Shown here: positions 1 to 13,924 of the stretch, piece by piece
Position numbering within the stretch: the stretch's first letter is position 1
How the letters are laid out: every line of letters begins with the position of its first letter
Assembly: GCA_022885665.1 (NCBI GenBank)
Contig: JAGQDJ010000003.1
Span: forward strand, 496,001 to 560,000
Length of the DNA: 64,000 nt
Direction: 5' to 3'
Source of the DNA: Triops longicaudatus
Taxonomy: Eukaryota; Arthropoda; Branchiopoda; Notostraca; Triopsidae
The notes under the pieces: model-generated
The model's database searches: none
Seen by the model: the letters and a program-made list of their open reading frames with translations, nothing else
Told to the model about the DNA's origin: nothing
Program-made: the position numbers and the translations under genes

Positions 1-1890
1 CTCTTTTAATTCATATCGTTTTCTTCAGTAATTTTTTCAGTAATTTTTCAGTAATTGTAGTCGTTTAGATAAATGTATAATAAAATAATATAAATAGAAT
101 AATGAAAATAATATAGTAGAAAATATCCCTCTTCTCCATTTCTTCTGAAAGCTATACTTCAAACTAACCCAAACTTGCTTTGCATATTTCCTTATAGAAT
201 GCGTTAACTGTTGAGAAGGGAGAGTGTGTTTGTGTTTGTGTTTTTCTTATGCATTATTGCTTCATCACAGAAACGGTTTTCGTCCGCTTAGTGTAATCCA
301 ACATGGCGAGAAAGAGAAAATAGGGGCTGAGATCTTAGGTCCTCAAAGCAGATGCCATGAAGAGAACAGAAACACAACGTTTGAGAACCAAGTGCTTTGT
401 CTTTTCAGTGTTAGGGGTAAAGGGGGGTTGGGGTGGAGTTTTCCCTTGTCCCGGCCCCGAATGGTTTGCGAGATACATTACAATACACCAAGCTGAGGAT
501 ATTTGGTCTTTCTTGTCTGGAGGGGAAATGAAAACCAGTTTAATTATAGCGAGTTTAAGGTATAAGACATGTGGTGATCCACTTGCTCAGAATCCCCACG
601 TGTCCATCTCGGAGATGAATATTAGTTATGTGGTGGAGAGAAAAGGGCGAATCAATGCCAGATCCTTGATTTTCTCCGTCATAATCTCTTGAACTATTTC
701 ACCTGCGTTTCGATATTGGTTTTCAACGATTTTAGGAGCGGGACATTGCGTAGTTGTTAAAATTTATAGCTAAACCGCGGTTAATTTGACAAATAGTTCA
801 GTATGTTCTCGAGTTTACAAGCTTGGATAAGTCGTGGCCGGATAAGGGGAGTAGACTAATCAATAGAAACGGTCCACTCCGTCTTATCCGGACACGGATA
901 GTGGATCGTGATCCGTAAACCTTTTAGCCGTGTTTATGTTTGCCCTTCACTGGTTTGAACGAGGGCTTTGTTTCCGAAAAAAGGTGCTTTTGTTCATGGA
1001 AGCGTTTTTCCTAAATAATTTGGCAATCGTTTCAAGCTTGAAATTGTAATGCAACAGGTTCAAAGCTTTCGAAACGGGAGAAAAAAAAGTTCTTGTTTTA
1101 CTGGTCAATGAAGCTTCTTTTTCCTGCCGTTTGCTCCTTTGTAATTAGAGATGAGCACTCAAAAGAACTAAAGGTTATTTCTTGAACGACAAGTGCAAGA
1201 AGAAAGTAGGCCTGCAATTTTAACCAGGTTTTAATTGGTTACCGGAGTCCGGACCTTTAACTGCTTAGGAAATCTTACGTCGCTCAAACTTGAAACGCTC
1301 CAGTGAGACTAAAGCTCTTTGTAATCTATAAGCTAGATCTAAGCCGAGTGAAACTGCCTGAACTGTTTAAAAGGCGCCGAAGTCTATGAGACACGAAAAT
1401 CTAGTGTATAAATCGACAAATTTAAATTACAAATTAATGCGAATAAGTTCTGAACCCAAATTTTAATTGCCACTACTTTATTTGCGTAATTTAAAGTAAG
1501 ATAGTGAATTAAAATAGTGCGGCGTTAGAATTTTAGAACGTAGTTCAAAGCCTTGTAGAAGGTTCAGCTTAGTTTACCAGAAAGCCAATAAAGTTAAACT
1601 AAATGTTGGAAATATAGAACCATCGTAAAACGGTTATCGTTACTTATATCGGGCGTAAGAAGTGCTCGAGCAGCTAGAAGTAAAATAATATGAAGATAGT
1701 CATAAAACCTTCACAGAGATCATGCAATGAAGGAAAATTCGAGTGAAGTTTATTAAAAACTTGAGCCTTTTATTGGTGTTTCGTCCCATGTTCCTGTCCT
1801 TTAGAACGAATTTCTATATTTCATGGATCATTTTCCATTGATCCTTAGTACGGCGCAATAACTTCCGACATTGCAAGGTAGAAGAGGATT

Positions 1891-1919
1891 ACTTGAAAAA
1901 GCATGTAGCTTTTTCAAGT
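1891..1919. repeat. Perfect 12-bp inverted repeat with 5-nt loop
   Basis: ACTTGAAAAAGC (1891-1902), loop ATGTA, then GCTTTTTCAAGT (1908-1919). No T run follows to suggest an RNA polymerase III terminator. Confidence 0.9.
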
Positions 1920-2031
1920 GTAGGAAAGTGTTTTTCTTTATAGTCGTTGCTTTATTCGTCAGCTTGCGGAATACAGTCTTAAAGTCAATAAATTAGTTGA
2001 ACAAAAAGAGTGAAAGTTAAGCGAAATTAAA

Positions 2032-2076
2032 CAAAATTAGTTCAATGGTGAAATCAAAATTAGTTCAATGCTGAAA
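2032..2076. repeat. Tandem duplication of a 22-nt unit
   Basis: The unit CAAAATTAGTTCAATG followed by G/C TGAAA occurs at 2032-2053 and 2055-2076, with one mismatch and a 23-nt period. Confidence 0.9.
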
Positions 2077-4484
2077 CTTCTCTCTTAAAAAAAGAGGCAA
2101 TTAAGAAATTGAATTAGTCAGATTATCGGGAAACCACTTTGTTACTCGAGACAGCGAAATTCCTGGCTGCGTTGTGTTTTCTCCCGAACTTTTTTCATTC
2201 CAGAGGCTTCAATTAGCCAAGTTTCGCCCAAGAATTTCTTTCTCGTGTGTCGCAAAAGATGGTGAGAGAACTTTCACAGGGAACCCCAAGTTTGTGCTCA
2301 ACATACACGTTCCTGCTCTTAACTCCGGCATTCAACTAATCAATTTTTAATTGGAAAATAAAAGAGATTTATGACGCTTACATGTCTCTCGTGAGTTGCC
2401 CTAAATATGACAACCTCTTTGGGCTGCCCGGGGAGTTGTGAGTTATGTTCTAGCCTTGCCGAAATACAACCCAGACCCGAAATTGGCTTTTTTTTCCGCT
2501 CCTGGGCTTTGTTTGATCGAAAAGATGGATTTTGTTGCATGGAAAATTGGCAGCAAACTTTCACGACGCCCGCAAAAGCTAAAGCAATACAAAATTGAGT
2601 CAAGTATACTGCGATTGATAAACAAAAACTGACAGATCTATTTAAACACTGTAAACATGGTAAACATTACTATTTAAACATTACTGCAAGGCAAATTTAA
2701 GCACAAAATTCTGCGGAAATTCGTGAAATGTGACGGAACTACAATTTTTTTCTCGTCGAAAAAGGTAATGCAGAAGGTAAACAATCTAATTTCCCGCGCA
2801 AGGGCGGTGAATGCTCGGAAAAAAGGAATGGAAATTTGCATAAACTCTGCGTTTTGACAGGTTTCATTTCCGTTGTCATTCCAGCTCTTTTTCCTTACAA
2901 ACTTCATTTCCTTCTGTTTACTTCCTGAAACGCACAACAAAGCTTTGGAGTTCAGGTTCTTTTTCAATCAGTCAAGTTTTTTCACACGTGCTTCACTTAT
3001 CACTTAAGAGTTATTTAAATATGTATTTTAACTAGTGTTTCTTAAAATTGTTCGAATTGCGTATTAATTAATCCTTTAAATAACCGGAGTTAATTATGCT
3101 AGACTATTGCTAATATTTTTTCTTTTTTTAGAAAAGAGTATTTGCCAGGAAAGTTTTGACTTTATCACAATATTCTGTCAGAAATTTTATAAAAAAATTA
3201 TTTACGCATTTTTATTACGAATTTTATTACAAATATTTTATTTCACGCACAAAATGTGTAATTTCTAAATTATTCTATTTTATTTTTTCATTTACAAATT
3301 TCAAGACGAACCACTTCGGTTGTCCGACATATTGTCGTCTGCGGCGTTATTGAAACAAATATGCTAAAAAGAAAAACAGTACATACCCAATAACAATATA
3401 TACAAAACAAAAACGACCCCACTTCCTTCTCCCTGACTAGACAAATTCTGCGATTTTAATGTCCCAAATACGCACGAAGCACTTTCTGGATCATGTTCTT
3501 GGTTGCCGTGCAGTCTTCTCGTGAAGCGCCGAATATTTACCTACAGAAAACAAAAACCTTCTTACAGTACCATAAAACAGCCTCAATGAGCGAACACTGG
3601 ATTCCAAATCGTGACATTCTCGTTAGTTCTAGCGAAATCCTCGTTACAGTCGTGAGGTTGTGCAGTATTGCACGTCTCCAGTAAGCTTTTAATAAAATCG
3701 CTTAATTAAGAATAGCAGGATTAAGGAGTATGCTGGATCTGGGACCGAGGGTGAGCTGGGAAAGGGTGCATTTTAGCATAATGAGAGTCTTGTATATCAA
3801 GTAGTAGCAGTTTAGGGCAGACAAGCAATAAGTCGAGTTGTAAAAAGGGGAGTGAGGGAGAAAGCCAAAAAAAAAAGAAGAAAAAAAAGAAAAAAACAAG
3901 AAAAAAAAAAAGGAAAAACACGGTTTAGTATAGACGAGACTGGAACATGTTACCCAAAGCCATTCCCTCAGTTTTTGGGTTTCGCGTGGGGCGTGCTTGG
4001 CTTAATGAGAATGTCTTCCGCGTCAGCTCTCTCCGAGTGTCAGCACGCCAGAATTATTTTATTGCGCGAGCGTGTAAATTGCAAAGTCCTCGACGTGGGA
4101 AGGGAATCGAATGCGAGGAGTTTCCCATTGGAGGGTAAATAAAAAGGGGTGAAAAAATGAAAATGTTTGATATTTACATGGCGCCCAGCATTTCAAGTTT
4201 TTTTTTAGTGGATTAACTTTTTAGTAACCGTGAATTATTTGTTGAGATACGTGATGGAAAGAAAAATGGACAAAAGAAGGTAGCGAAAGTAGGAGTAAAA
4301 ATGGGCGGGTTCACCAAGTCTAATGGGATGTTACTTCCGGGGGGGGTGAAAATGCACCCCAGGGAACATTTCGTTTGCAGGATGGAACATGAATTGCACG
4401 CTGGTGTGGCCCCGGAGGCGGAAGCGTCAAATTAAACTGCGGAAGGTGAAGCTAAAACTTATTTCAGTTAATGTAGTTGGAAAA

Positions 4485-4503
4485 TATCAACAGATGGCGC
4501 TAG
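4485..4503 (+). promoter_or_regulatory. CTCF-like word
   Basis: TCAACAGATGGCGCTAG fits the CTCF core (CCASYAGRKGGCRSY) at 13 of 15 positions. It could be a boundary element upstream of TMTC3. A single word match is weak evidence. Confidence 0.25.
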
Positions 4504-5349
4504 TGAAGCTACCACGCCGTATTTCTTCGTTACTGGTTGATTGCTGGAGTTTTTATTGCGATAATCACTTAATTCATGAATTTATTTTCGTTTTAACTAT
4601 TTGCAGTTTTTAGAAATAGTTGGTAAATGGAATTTCTGTACCTTTTATTTCTGTACTGCATAGGGTGTGCGAACACTGGCGAATAACGCCTCAGTGTCGA
4701 TAAGATCTTGACATGGTGATGCGGATTTGTAAGGGAAACTGAATTGGAATATAATGAAGGGCAAATAAAAAAAGGAAATTCGTTTCAGGACAGAAAATAG
4801 AGCTGTACGGTAATTGAAAAGGGCGGAACCAGAGATGATAAAACACAGCCTTGTCGCCCATGTCAGCTTGAATGATTGTCGCTGGGGAAAACGAGATCCG
4901 AAGACTGTTGTCTAACACTAGGATGGTTGGAGGAGAGAATTTCTCTTGTGTAAACAATTGCTGGGTGCAGTTGTATTAATTATTACTTTTGCTAGGGTTT
5001 GTTGAGCCTCAGTTCAAGTTAAAATGAATACAAGGTTATCGTAGTTAGCATCAGTAACACGCAAATAATAGTAATAATAAATAAAAAGAAATACAAGGAT
5101 GAATGAATGAAACAGCAAATTGGAATGTGATACAATTGCGGGGTAATAATAAAATGCATAAAAAATTAAGATGAATTGGAGAAACAAAAAAAAAAATAAA
5201 ATAAAATAAAAGCAGTTCTGTTGCCCAGGATACCGAAAATGAAAAAAGAGAAGGAAGGTAAGGACAGTGAACGTTAGGTATTTTATTAGTAATTTTGTAC
5301 ATTTCTTAGGTGCATGAGGTAACATAAGGTTTCATCTAAAAGAGTATTT

Positions 5350-5370
5350 CATTTGCAGAAACTGCAAATG
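5350..5370. repeat. Perfect 9-bp inverted repeat with 3-nt loop
   Basis: CATTTGCAG, loop AAA, CTGCAAATG. Both arms contain ATTTGCA(T/G)-like words close to an octamer half-site. Confidence 0.85.
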
Positions 5371-6885
5371 TCGCAAGACACTAAATTAGTCATTTTTTCT
5401 AGTCAATGAAGGGTTGAAATCAGTACAAATCCTTCCAATTGAAACCAAATTCACCCAAAATAGCTCAAATTCTTACCAACTTTGAATTCAAATCCATACC
5501 AAGTGAACTCAAACTCTTATGTATCTTTGAAATGTAACCCATTCTTCATGTCGTAAGCTCTGAACACATTATCTCCTCAATGTGGATGCACCCTCAAAAG
5601 CTAAGGCCCTTCAGTTCACAATGGTTGAATACCTCAAAAGGTTGCTAGGTTTGCTTTCGGAATCGTAGGGATCAGCAAAGGCGGAAATCTGTAAGCAAAT
5701 ACGGAGAAGAAAGGTTCCAATAGTACTCCCTTACTCCCTCAGTCCTTCAATCGCAGAAATACTCGCATTTGAGAAGTTATGTAACGAACCCATGGCTAGA
5801 GGGAACTTCGAAGGGTTGTATGGTCAGAGACATAAAAGGGACGTTCTTCTTGTTAGACGGCTTTCTTGATGGCGTCTTGAAACGCCTTATGTTGACTTTT
5901 CAGAGATCCGCTATTGACTTGTCTCTTAGTCTCTCCAACAGCATAGCGGGCTAAGGAGTCATTGTGCTATATATTACACCCTATATGCTGGGTAACCAAC
6001 ATTTCTTTATTTCTGCCCAAGACTTAGAGGGGCTTACCGCGATTTACTCTCAGAAATAACCCCCCGGAGGCGGTACGAACTGAGTACCCTCCTTTTTTTG
6101 TATAATGGCTGGGTTTTTGCTCGCACTTTCGTCTGACTTCTTTTCCTCTCAGTGGGAGTGTTAATAAATCATGTGTAAGGGTGGTTTTTCTTGTTTAGCT
6201 TGACAGTTTACGGCGCCTTGAAAAGCAGCAATTTCTCGGTTCCTGAGAAAAGAGGGACGAAAGACAAAAGCTATAAGACTTGCGGCAGATGATTTCCAAA
6301 TGAGATGCAAAAAGGTTTGTGGCGTGGGGAAAATGGGAGCCAAAACCCCATCTTATGTTACTGTATTACTGTGTGACGGATACTCACATTGCTGCAGGCC
6401 CAACCAGCGCGTCAACACGGAAATACTTTTTTTTTTCTTGTCCTGGTGCAAAGCTGAAAGTCTCATTTGGTAGTATATTCGTCCTTATTATCTTTCATAA
6501 AGGGAAAACTCGTTTGCGTTCACAAAGCGCTCGTTTTGCCGTTTCGAGCTGAACAAGGTGGCAATCTCGGTTTACTGAAACATTCCACTTAACAATTGAA
6601 GCAAAACACTTGAAAAGGTGCGAAGAAAGCTTGATTTTGTCTGCTGAAAACGAAAGGGTTTGTTGGGTTTGTTTATTTTAAAGTGGCCAGTAATTTCAAG
6701 GAATTAACTGTTTGTTGTAATTTGTTATTAACGTAAAAATTGTCTGCTGAGGAGCGAAAGAATGAGAGAAATGCTGTGTCATTGTTCCGTTCTTGTGACA
6801 AATTTCGTAGAAGCTTTAAACAGGTATCATGTTCTGTAAAAAAGGCGGTTTGTAGGGAACCAGTGAAGCATATGTTAAACTTATT

Positions 6886-6893
6886 TGACGTCA
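6886..6893. promoter_or_regulatory. TGACGTCA palindrome (CRE/ATF-type site)
   Basis: A full CREB/ATF consensus, followed by CGG. Its context TTTGACGTCACGG resembles the sites at 7472 and 14919. Occupancy is unknown. Confidence 0.3.
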
Positions 6894-7471
6894 CGGATCA
6901 GATGCCTTCGTAATCCGCAAAGCATATTAATTTCTTAAAAAAGGTAGACAAAATCCTAATTGCATTAAAGAGTAATGAACGATTTAGTCGGATTACTGTA
7001 GTTAATCCATTTTCAGAAGTTTTAACTCAGTTCAGTAATTATTTTAAGTCAATTGTTTTAAGTTCAGTTAAATTTAGTATAAAATTATGCTTTTTTCGTC
7101 GTTGAAAGTGGAATCCTTCCCTTAGATCTATTAAAACACAAACTTCTTAAGTATGCACTCCTCAATCAGAATTTTTACCCAAAAATCCAAGTGCACAATT
7201 AGAATTCAAAAACTTTTCTAAACCTTTCTTTAACTACTTAAAAAAGTCACCGAATTGAAAAATAATTCCGACAAAATTTGGACTGAAAAATGGAATGAAA
7301 CCTGTTCTGTATTACAAAATTTGTGTGTTCACACATTCAGCTTGCAAATTAAGTTTTAATAGACTCACTTTCTGACACATTGTTAGCCTTATTCATTGTA
7401 ATTAAATAAAAGAACCAAATTTTTGCGAATTTTGAATTGAATGGAGTGAAAGCGCCGAAGTGGACCTTTCG

Positions 7472-7479
7472 TGACGTCA
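7472..7479. promoter_or_regulatory. TGACGTCA palindrome in GTGACGTCACGG
   Basis: A full CREB/ATF consensus in a CpG-richer patch (about 7440-7700). Confidence 0.35.
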
Positions 7480-8657
7480 CGGTACCGGCACACGCATGGC
7501 TCCTTACAGCTGGCCGAGCTTCATTGCCAGCACGTAGGCAGTAACTCGCTGAAACGCACGCTTCGAGTCGAAATCCGATTAGCGAAGGTCTCTCGTCAAT
7601 CCGATTTGACTTTTTCGAAAGGTTGTATGCCCAACTCCCTCACTTTATTTCCCTGTCTTATTCGTTCCATTCAAACCATCGCACGCAGAGGCTTGCCAGT
7701 AAACCAAAATCCGTTTACGAACCCACCGGAACTTCCCTTTTTTATTTTTAAGAGGATCCACCGGGTTATGGTCCAAACGCGAGGTTTCCTCATCTGCTTT
7801 ACGAGATTAAACTTTTTGTTTTGCATTTGGCTCCAATTTTAACGCAACCTTCCCGCCTTGGCCTTGGTGCTTTTACGCCCCCGAGTGTGTACGCTTGGAG
7901 AGTTTGTATTAGAACCCCCTGAAAACCAGGGGAAGAGGCCAAAAGGCACATACATGTGTGTGATATCGATTTCTCATGTTTCTCCCAACCCTCCCGCGTG
8001 TTTTTGCAAGAGTCCATGTGTATACGCAACACTGTCACAGATGTGATCACATTATTATTGATATTTGTGCCCCAAGTTTGTGGCTTTTCCCCATGGTTAC
8101 TTGTAGACTTTGTACGCCTCCCTTTTTTCTCTCCTAACAAGGCATAGCATTGCTTTTAGGTATTACGTACTACAGAACCGGAATTAAAAAATAAAGTAAT
8201 AATAATAAAAGGTGGCGACGTATTTGCATTGGGCAACGCGTTAGTACGACGAAGTAGACATTTTGTGGAACACGGCCATTTTCACAGGTCGCACGTTTAC
8301 TGCCAATCGACCTGATCTTGTGCTCCGTGATAAGAAACATCGAATGTTTGGCATGTGTCTGTTCCCGATGACAGCAATATTTGGGCTAAAGAAGCTGAGA
8401 AGATCGTATGAAGGCCCGAATCGTCGCTGTTGTCATTGGAACACTTGGAGCTATTAAGCATTTAAGGTTTCAAGAGCAACGTGGTCCCCTCCCATGTAAA
8501 GTTAGTGCCAAAGAAATTCAAAAGACGTGTTAGGAACAGCTTGCACACATTGTCGATTGCTGGGTTATTTTTTTTAGATTTTTTTTATTACTCAGCTGTA
8601 AAGCCTTAGAGACCTGGTCGGTCCCTGATGAATGTACCATTGTAAAATGCTGTGATT

Positions 8658-8812
8658 TAAAAAAATAATAGTAATAATAATAATAGAATTAATAATATAA
8701 ATAATAATAATAATAATCAAAAAATAATAATAATAATTATATTAAGAAGAAGAAGAAGGAAAAGAAGAAAAAGAAGAACGAATAAAAATAAATAAAATAA
8801 AAAAGAGTCGAA
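8658..8812. repeat. Imperfect AAT/AAG low-complexity tract
   Basis: AAT-type repeats pass into AAG-type repeats (AGAAGAAGAAGG) and then into AAATA-rich sequence. The open frames across this tract on the minus strand are products of the repeat and are not genes. Confidence 0.9.
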
Positions 8813-9902
8813 AAAGCGGTAGAAGAAAGAAAATAATGCGTATCTTATTAACTCGTGAGCATAGAGTGCCAGGGCGTAGTTGTATTGTGTCTCGTGTGTG
8901 GAACGAGGCTTTTGCAAAGTGTTTATGTCCCAGAGCACACAAATCCCTTTCTCACTCGCTGCTGGAAGTTTGGGGGTTGGCATAAAGGCGTACCAAGATA
9001 TTTCTTGTCACCTCATTAGCCTGTAAGTTTGGGTAAGGAAGAGAAAGAGGGTGTGGGCCGCTGCCGGCTTCTTCCAGCCGGGTGAGGAAACCGACAGCTA
9101 ATGAAGTTCACGTCCAGGGTGTTGCCTCTCGTCTGTGTGATGAAGAGGGCACACAGAGAGACACGGAAGGTGGCGTAAGAGAGAGAGATGGGCGACGCCA
9201 GAGAGGCAGAGAAGTAAGTTGGGTGTCACAGGTTTATATTAGACTCATTTCTCGTTTCTCTCTCGAATCCCAGAGCGAGCGCCGCGAGACGACAAAGATA
9301 GAAGAGGGCATTGTTGCGGTGGCTAGCTTTGGCTGTGTCACTCTCTGTCTCACTCTATCTCCTCCTCCGGATTCCTGTGCGAGGCGCTTATACCGCCCAC
9401 TAAAACGTTGACGGGTTTATAAGAATGGATTCGCTGGGACGGGAGCAAAGAGGCTTTGACTAACGCCCAGGATGTAGGTAGACAGAAAAAAAAATAAATA
9501 AAAAAATGACCAGGAGCCTCGAAGTAATACGAGGCAAGGCAGCAATCCGCAAAAAGATGTAAGAATTGACTTTGTGTAAGCGTATTGTGTAAACTGTGCC
9601 TTTTCTGAAAAGAAAGAAAAGAAACGCTGTATCCTTTTCAAGAATGGCGAAGTATATAACTTACGTGTATATCTTAGTATACTGCCATAAAGTAAGTTTG
9701 TGCTCTAAAATTCTTTAAAAAAATTATGAAATGGAGACACTTTGGACTTTTCTCCCACATTGATGGCAGAATTAGGAGAAAGAAATCAAACCCGTAGCAG
9801 TCTCGACACTTTGTCCATCTGTTTTTCGTTAGAATTTACAGTGATTTATTTAAAAATTCAAGTGATTTGTTTCAGGATGTGTTTTCGTCCTTTAAAAACA
9901 GC

Positions 9903-9951
9903 TCTTAAAAAGTCAAATGTTTGAAAAATGTTCTTAAAGAGTCAAATATTT
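9903..9951. repeat. Direct repeat of a 20-nt unit
   Basis: TCTTAAAAAGTCAAATGTTT at 9903-9922 recurs as a copy with two mismatches at 9932-9951, with a 29-nt period. Confidence 0.85.
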
Positions 9952-12900
9952 CTTCGTTTGTATTTTGAAAGGTTTACGTCGAACGCCTTTATCTCGTGAT
10001 AATTAACGAGCTTCCAACGTTATGTCTTAATAGGCTCACAGCAACGCCCTCAAAGTCCAACAAAATCCGTGTAATCTTCAAAACTTTGCTACCTAGCGTA
10101 ATGGTATCAGCCTTAAGTTTTCTAATAGGTGGAAAATAGCAAAATCCAGATTGCGTGCGCTTAGTAGTTTCACTGAACTTCTCAAAAGCAATCGAACTTT
10201 CGAGAAAACCAGAAACCTGTTAGATTGAAATGTGGCATGAAGCCGTAGTGTTAAGATTCTTGGAAGATCTGCATGGGGATTCTACAGTGAAAAATAAATT
10301 AAAATAATAATAAAATAAAATAAAGTAAATAAAACATACAGAAAATCTAAAAAAAAAATCGTGTCACCGTTCAGCAGATTGTCACTCATTCTGGGAAACT
10401 GTACAAGTCACACCGTATTTTCCAAGAAATGTAATTTTCGTCATTTCAGTGAGAAATGTATTAATAAATAGCCCAATTATATTAATATAAGAATATAAGC
10501 AGCCCAATTGCACGTTTATTTAAGTACTAAAATATTTCCAATTATTTGATTTCTTTATTTTTCATCAACTTATCTGTAGAAAAGCGGTACACTTTTTCGG
10601 CGTGGGGCAAATAAAGATCAAGGGGGCTGATTCAGAGTTTCTCAAAGTTGAAGCTTCCGCTTTCAGTGGTATAGTTAATTAATCGAGAAAGCTGTCGTGG
10701 CCCATCGTTAGGTCGCTTTGATCTTAGCGTCCACGAGTGCTCCAGTAGCGAGGCTCATTTTCTGTGCAGTTTGGTTGTAAGTGGAGAAGACGACAAGCAG
10801 GCTAATTGAACTGACGTGTTTGACAAGTCACATGGCAATGCGACGACTCTCAAATGGGAAGGTAATGACTAAATGGCTGCCGTCTTCAAATGACGGGGCG
10901 TTTTTAACCGTGAGCTTTCAAGCCATCAAAGCGGACTCGAAAAGGCTGAAACATTGCTCTTCCTTGAGAACTTCTAAGGTAGCTGTTTCCGCTATAAAGT
11001 TAACGTAAAAGTATATTTATCTCAGAGGTAGCCACAAAAGCGTGTAATCTTGTAATGCTCTTATTTCTTAATTATTCGTAACTCATTAATTTATTTCTTA
11101 ATTTTGCTCTTTTTGGCTATGCTCTTGTTTCTAGTAGGTACACGAAGGTAAACCAATTTCCATACTTTCTTGTTCAGTACCTTAATTACACCTAAATGAT
11201 TATCGCAGGCAGCTGAGCTTCATTGGGAATAATTCTTGACTGCATTCCTCTCATAATGTAGCATTGTTACCTACAAGCAGTCAATGTCTGCCAATGGCAT
11301 TCGTATTAAATTCCCTGACTTCCGTCGCACAAAGTGTGAAACGCGTTAATAAAACCGGAGAAATTTGACTTTCAGTTATCTTCGAGGTTTTCGTGAAATC
11401 TGAAAAAAATACTTAACACATAACAGTTATTACTTGATTTACAAGTTATTATGAAAGCTACAGATTTTTTTACATTATTAAAATTGGCCTGTGTTTCCGG
11501 ATAAACTCGAAACAAAGTTTCCCTTTCCACTAGCCAAATTGGAGTTTCGAAAACTAGTGTTTGCAGTGAAAAATTGAAAAGGAAACGAAAAGAGAAAAAC
11601 CTGAGAAAATTTCGGGGAATATACTTCACGACAAAGAAACAAAGTGGAAGTGGTATTGTTCCCGGAGCAGCATAGGATTAAAGAGAACGTAAGCGAGAAA
11701 AGGGAGAAGAAAAGATAAGCTGTTAGAAATAGGGAAGATATATGAAGAGTGAGAGGGGATTTTCCTTAATCTGGGCCCGGTGATTGCAAATTTTCCACCT
11801 TGGAATGGACCCAAACTTGTCTTCATCTCGTGTCTAATGTCCCGTACCCGAATATAAGGGAGAAAGATCGGGGGCTAAATTGGGCAAGGTGGTCTCGGTG
11901 ACGCAAAATAGACCATTGTCGGGTAAGGTGAGGGGAAGATATCTGTAGTAGAATTGGATTCGCAGGGGACATAAATTCTGGAGAAAGAAAATAAGACAAC
12001 GATTTTCCCATCCGAGGAAGAAGGATGGGCGGAGACTTGCTTGTTGAAGAGGCTGGCAACAAGTTGGAATTTGAGCCTGGTTTTCTTGGCCGCCTTTTCT
12101 TTTCGTCTTGTTTTTGCACACGTTGCCATTCGATCCATTCTGATCGGCCAGTGTAAAAAAGTAATAAAGAAAACAAGAAAAAAAAACAAGTTCTTTTCTG
12201 CATCACTGGACTCGGATTGTTGCCCTTTAGTTCCCCCAAAGAGGGCGGGGACACAGGTGGGGAAAAGCGAAGGAAACGGCCAAGTGTTTCACCCGTCTTG
12301 GAATGCGTTGGTTCACCTTGATGGACTTGGCGTGGGTTGTAACGGGAGTTACGAACAAGGCTCCCTTACAAGCGAGATTCGCGATAAGCTGCTGAGTGAA
12401 GAATGAAGAGTCAGCGGGTTTCTTTGAGAACGGCGGACTGGTAAGGTAAAGTGGAGCTTGGCCTTCAGTGGAGAACTAATGGAGTACCGCATTGTACCGG
12501 GAGGGCGGTCCTGGGGAAAGAAGGAAGAGCTAGCAGTGTCGGAAGCTTCTTTTCTTGGCGTCCCCGCGTTTTAGGCCGATTATTGATAATCCATAAGATT
12601 TTCTTTCCCGAGTGCGGAAGACGGGGTGGTGAAAAGGTGTTATTGCCAGTATTGTATGAGAGGGGAGGTAAAAAGCTTGCTGCATCCTTAAGCTCTCACC
12701 GCTTTTAGCTCCCAAATCCTTTGATCTATTTTTCTTGGTAGGCTTGCATCTTTGATGTATTAGCCGTGCTGCGCTCGAGTTTTGCGTGCTCAAAAGGAAA
12801 ACGAATGCCAATGAATCTTGACACTTGAAAAGATCGGAAAACGAAGTACTGGCAGGCAAGAAGGCTGTTGCTGGAGCAAGGGCATGCTGGGACATCTAGC

Positions 12901-13144
12901 GACGCGTTGTGGAATTCTTATAAATCTCGTGGTACTGGACAGGTTCTGTAGCATTGCTGCAGCATTTCTACAAAGCTACTTTTTATAGAAATTAAACAAA
13001 ACATTACAGAATGTTAAACATCTCTGCAGTAATAAAATTGTCCTTAAAGCTTTCGAGGCAAAGTTTCACAAAAAAATTATTAACTTGGTTATAGCCAGAA
13101 AATTCTTTTAGAAATTCAATCTTCAGGAAAATTAAATCGTAAAA

Positions 13145-13172
13145 CTATATTGATATTTTTTTATCAATATAG
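13145..13172. repeat. Perfect 11-bp inverted repeat with T6 loop
   Basis: CTATATTGATA (13145-13155), TTTTTT, TATCAATATAG (13162-13172). It lies 0.8 kb before the start of the GCAGNAAT word cluster. Confidence 0.9.
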
Positions 13173-13795
13173 AGAAATATACCAGTATAATGGAATGCAT
13201 ACCGATCATAAACAAAATCCCAATCGATAAATTGGATAAACATTTAGCGGTAGGTGTATATTAATATTAATTTTGTGTAAATTTATATTAGTTATTTTGA
13301 TAAGTATTACAACCTCAGCAGCCAATCTCAAAAGTAGAAAATGAAAAGATCACCCGAGGCTGATCAAATCAATTTTCGAGGTACGATCGGTCCGATCCGT
13401 TATTTTTTTTTTTAAAGATCTAGAACACTGCTCTACAAGCAATTGCAATAGTGAAAATTAAGCTGTATTTTTGTCGCGAAATAACTAAGATTGACTGCTC
13501 GAGTATAACTGTGAACCAGTAGCTGCCAGTGTAATCTGCAGTAATAATGGTTATTTGCGTAGTAAGCGTATGTTAGATAATACATCGCAGTTGGTGGTTT
13601 CACATTTCCGCAGTAATGTTTAATTAGAAGCCTGAGGTTAGTTTAATGGCAGTTGCCTTTACAGTGGTCGTGTGTCGCCAAGCTCTGCAAGAGTTCAATA
13701 TGTGTGAGTAATAATGGCAGCAAGCGGAGGGAGGCCGTGGTTTAGATGCATTGCTGGCAAGCTGTGTATCATTTGCAGCGCTCGCAAAAGTCGCC

Positions 13796-13803
13796 TGACG
13801 TCA
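13796..13803. promoter_or_regulatory. TGACGTCA palindrome
   Basis: A full CREB/ATF consensus, just before the GCAGAAAT word cluster. Confidence 0.3.
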
Positions 13804-13924
13804 ATGTGTATTCAGAGCTGTGCTAAAGCAAGCAGCTGCCGCCGTTTCGAACGGCTACATGCATTGTACCTGTTTAGACCGTAAAACATGTTTGAAGTTA
13901 TAATGCGGCCGTAAAGATCAGCGT

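Noticed and set aside
11823..12254. Overlapping open frames on the minus strand, and 12041-12406 on the + strand
   Set aside because: Several frames are open at once in a local G+C-richer segment; none shows a domain or codon pattern like the TMTC3 exons.
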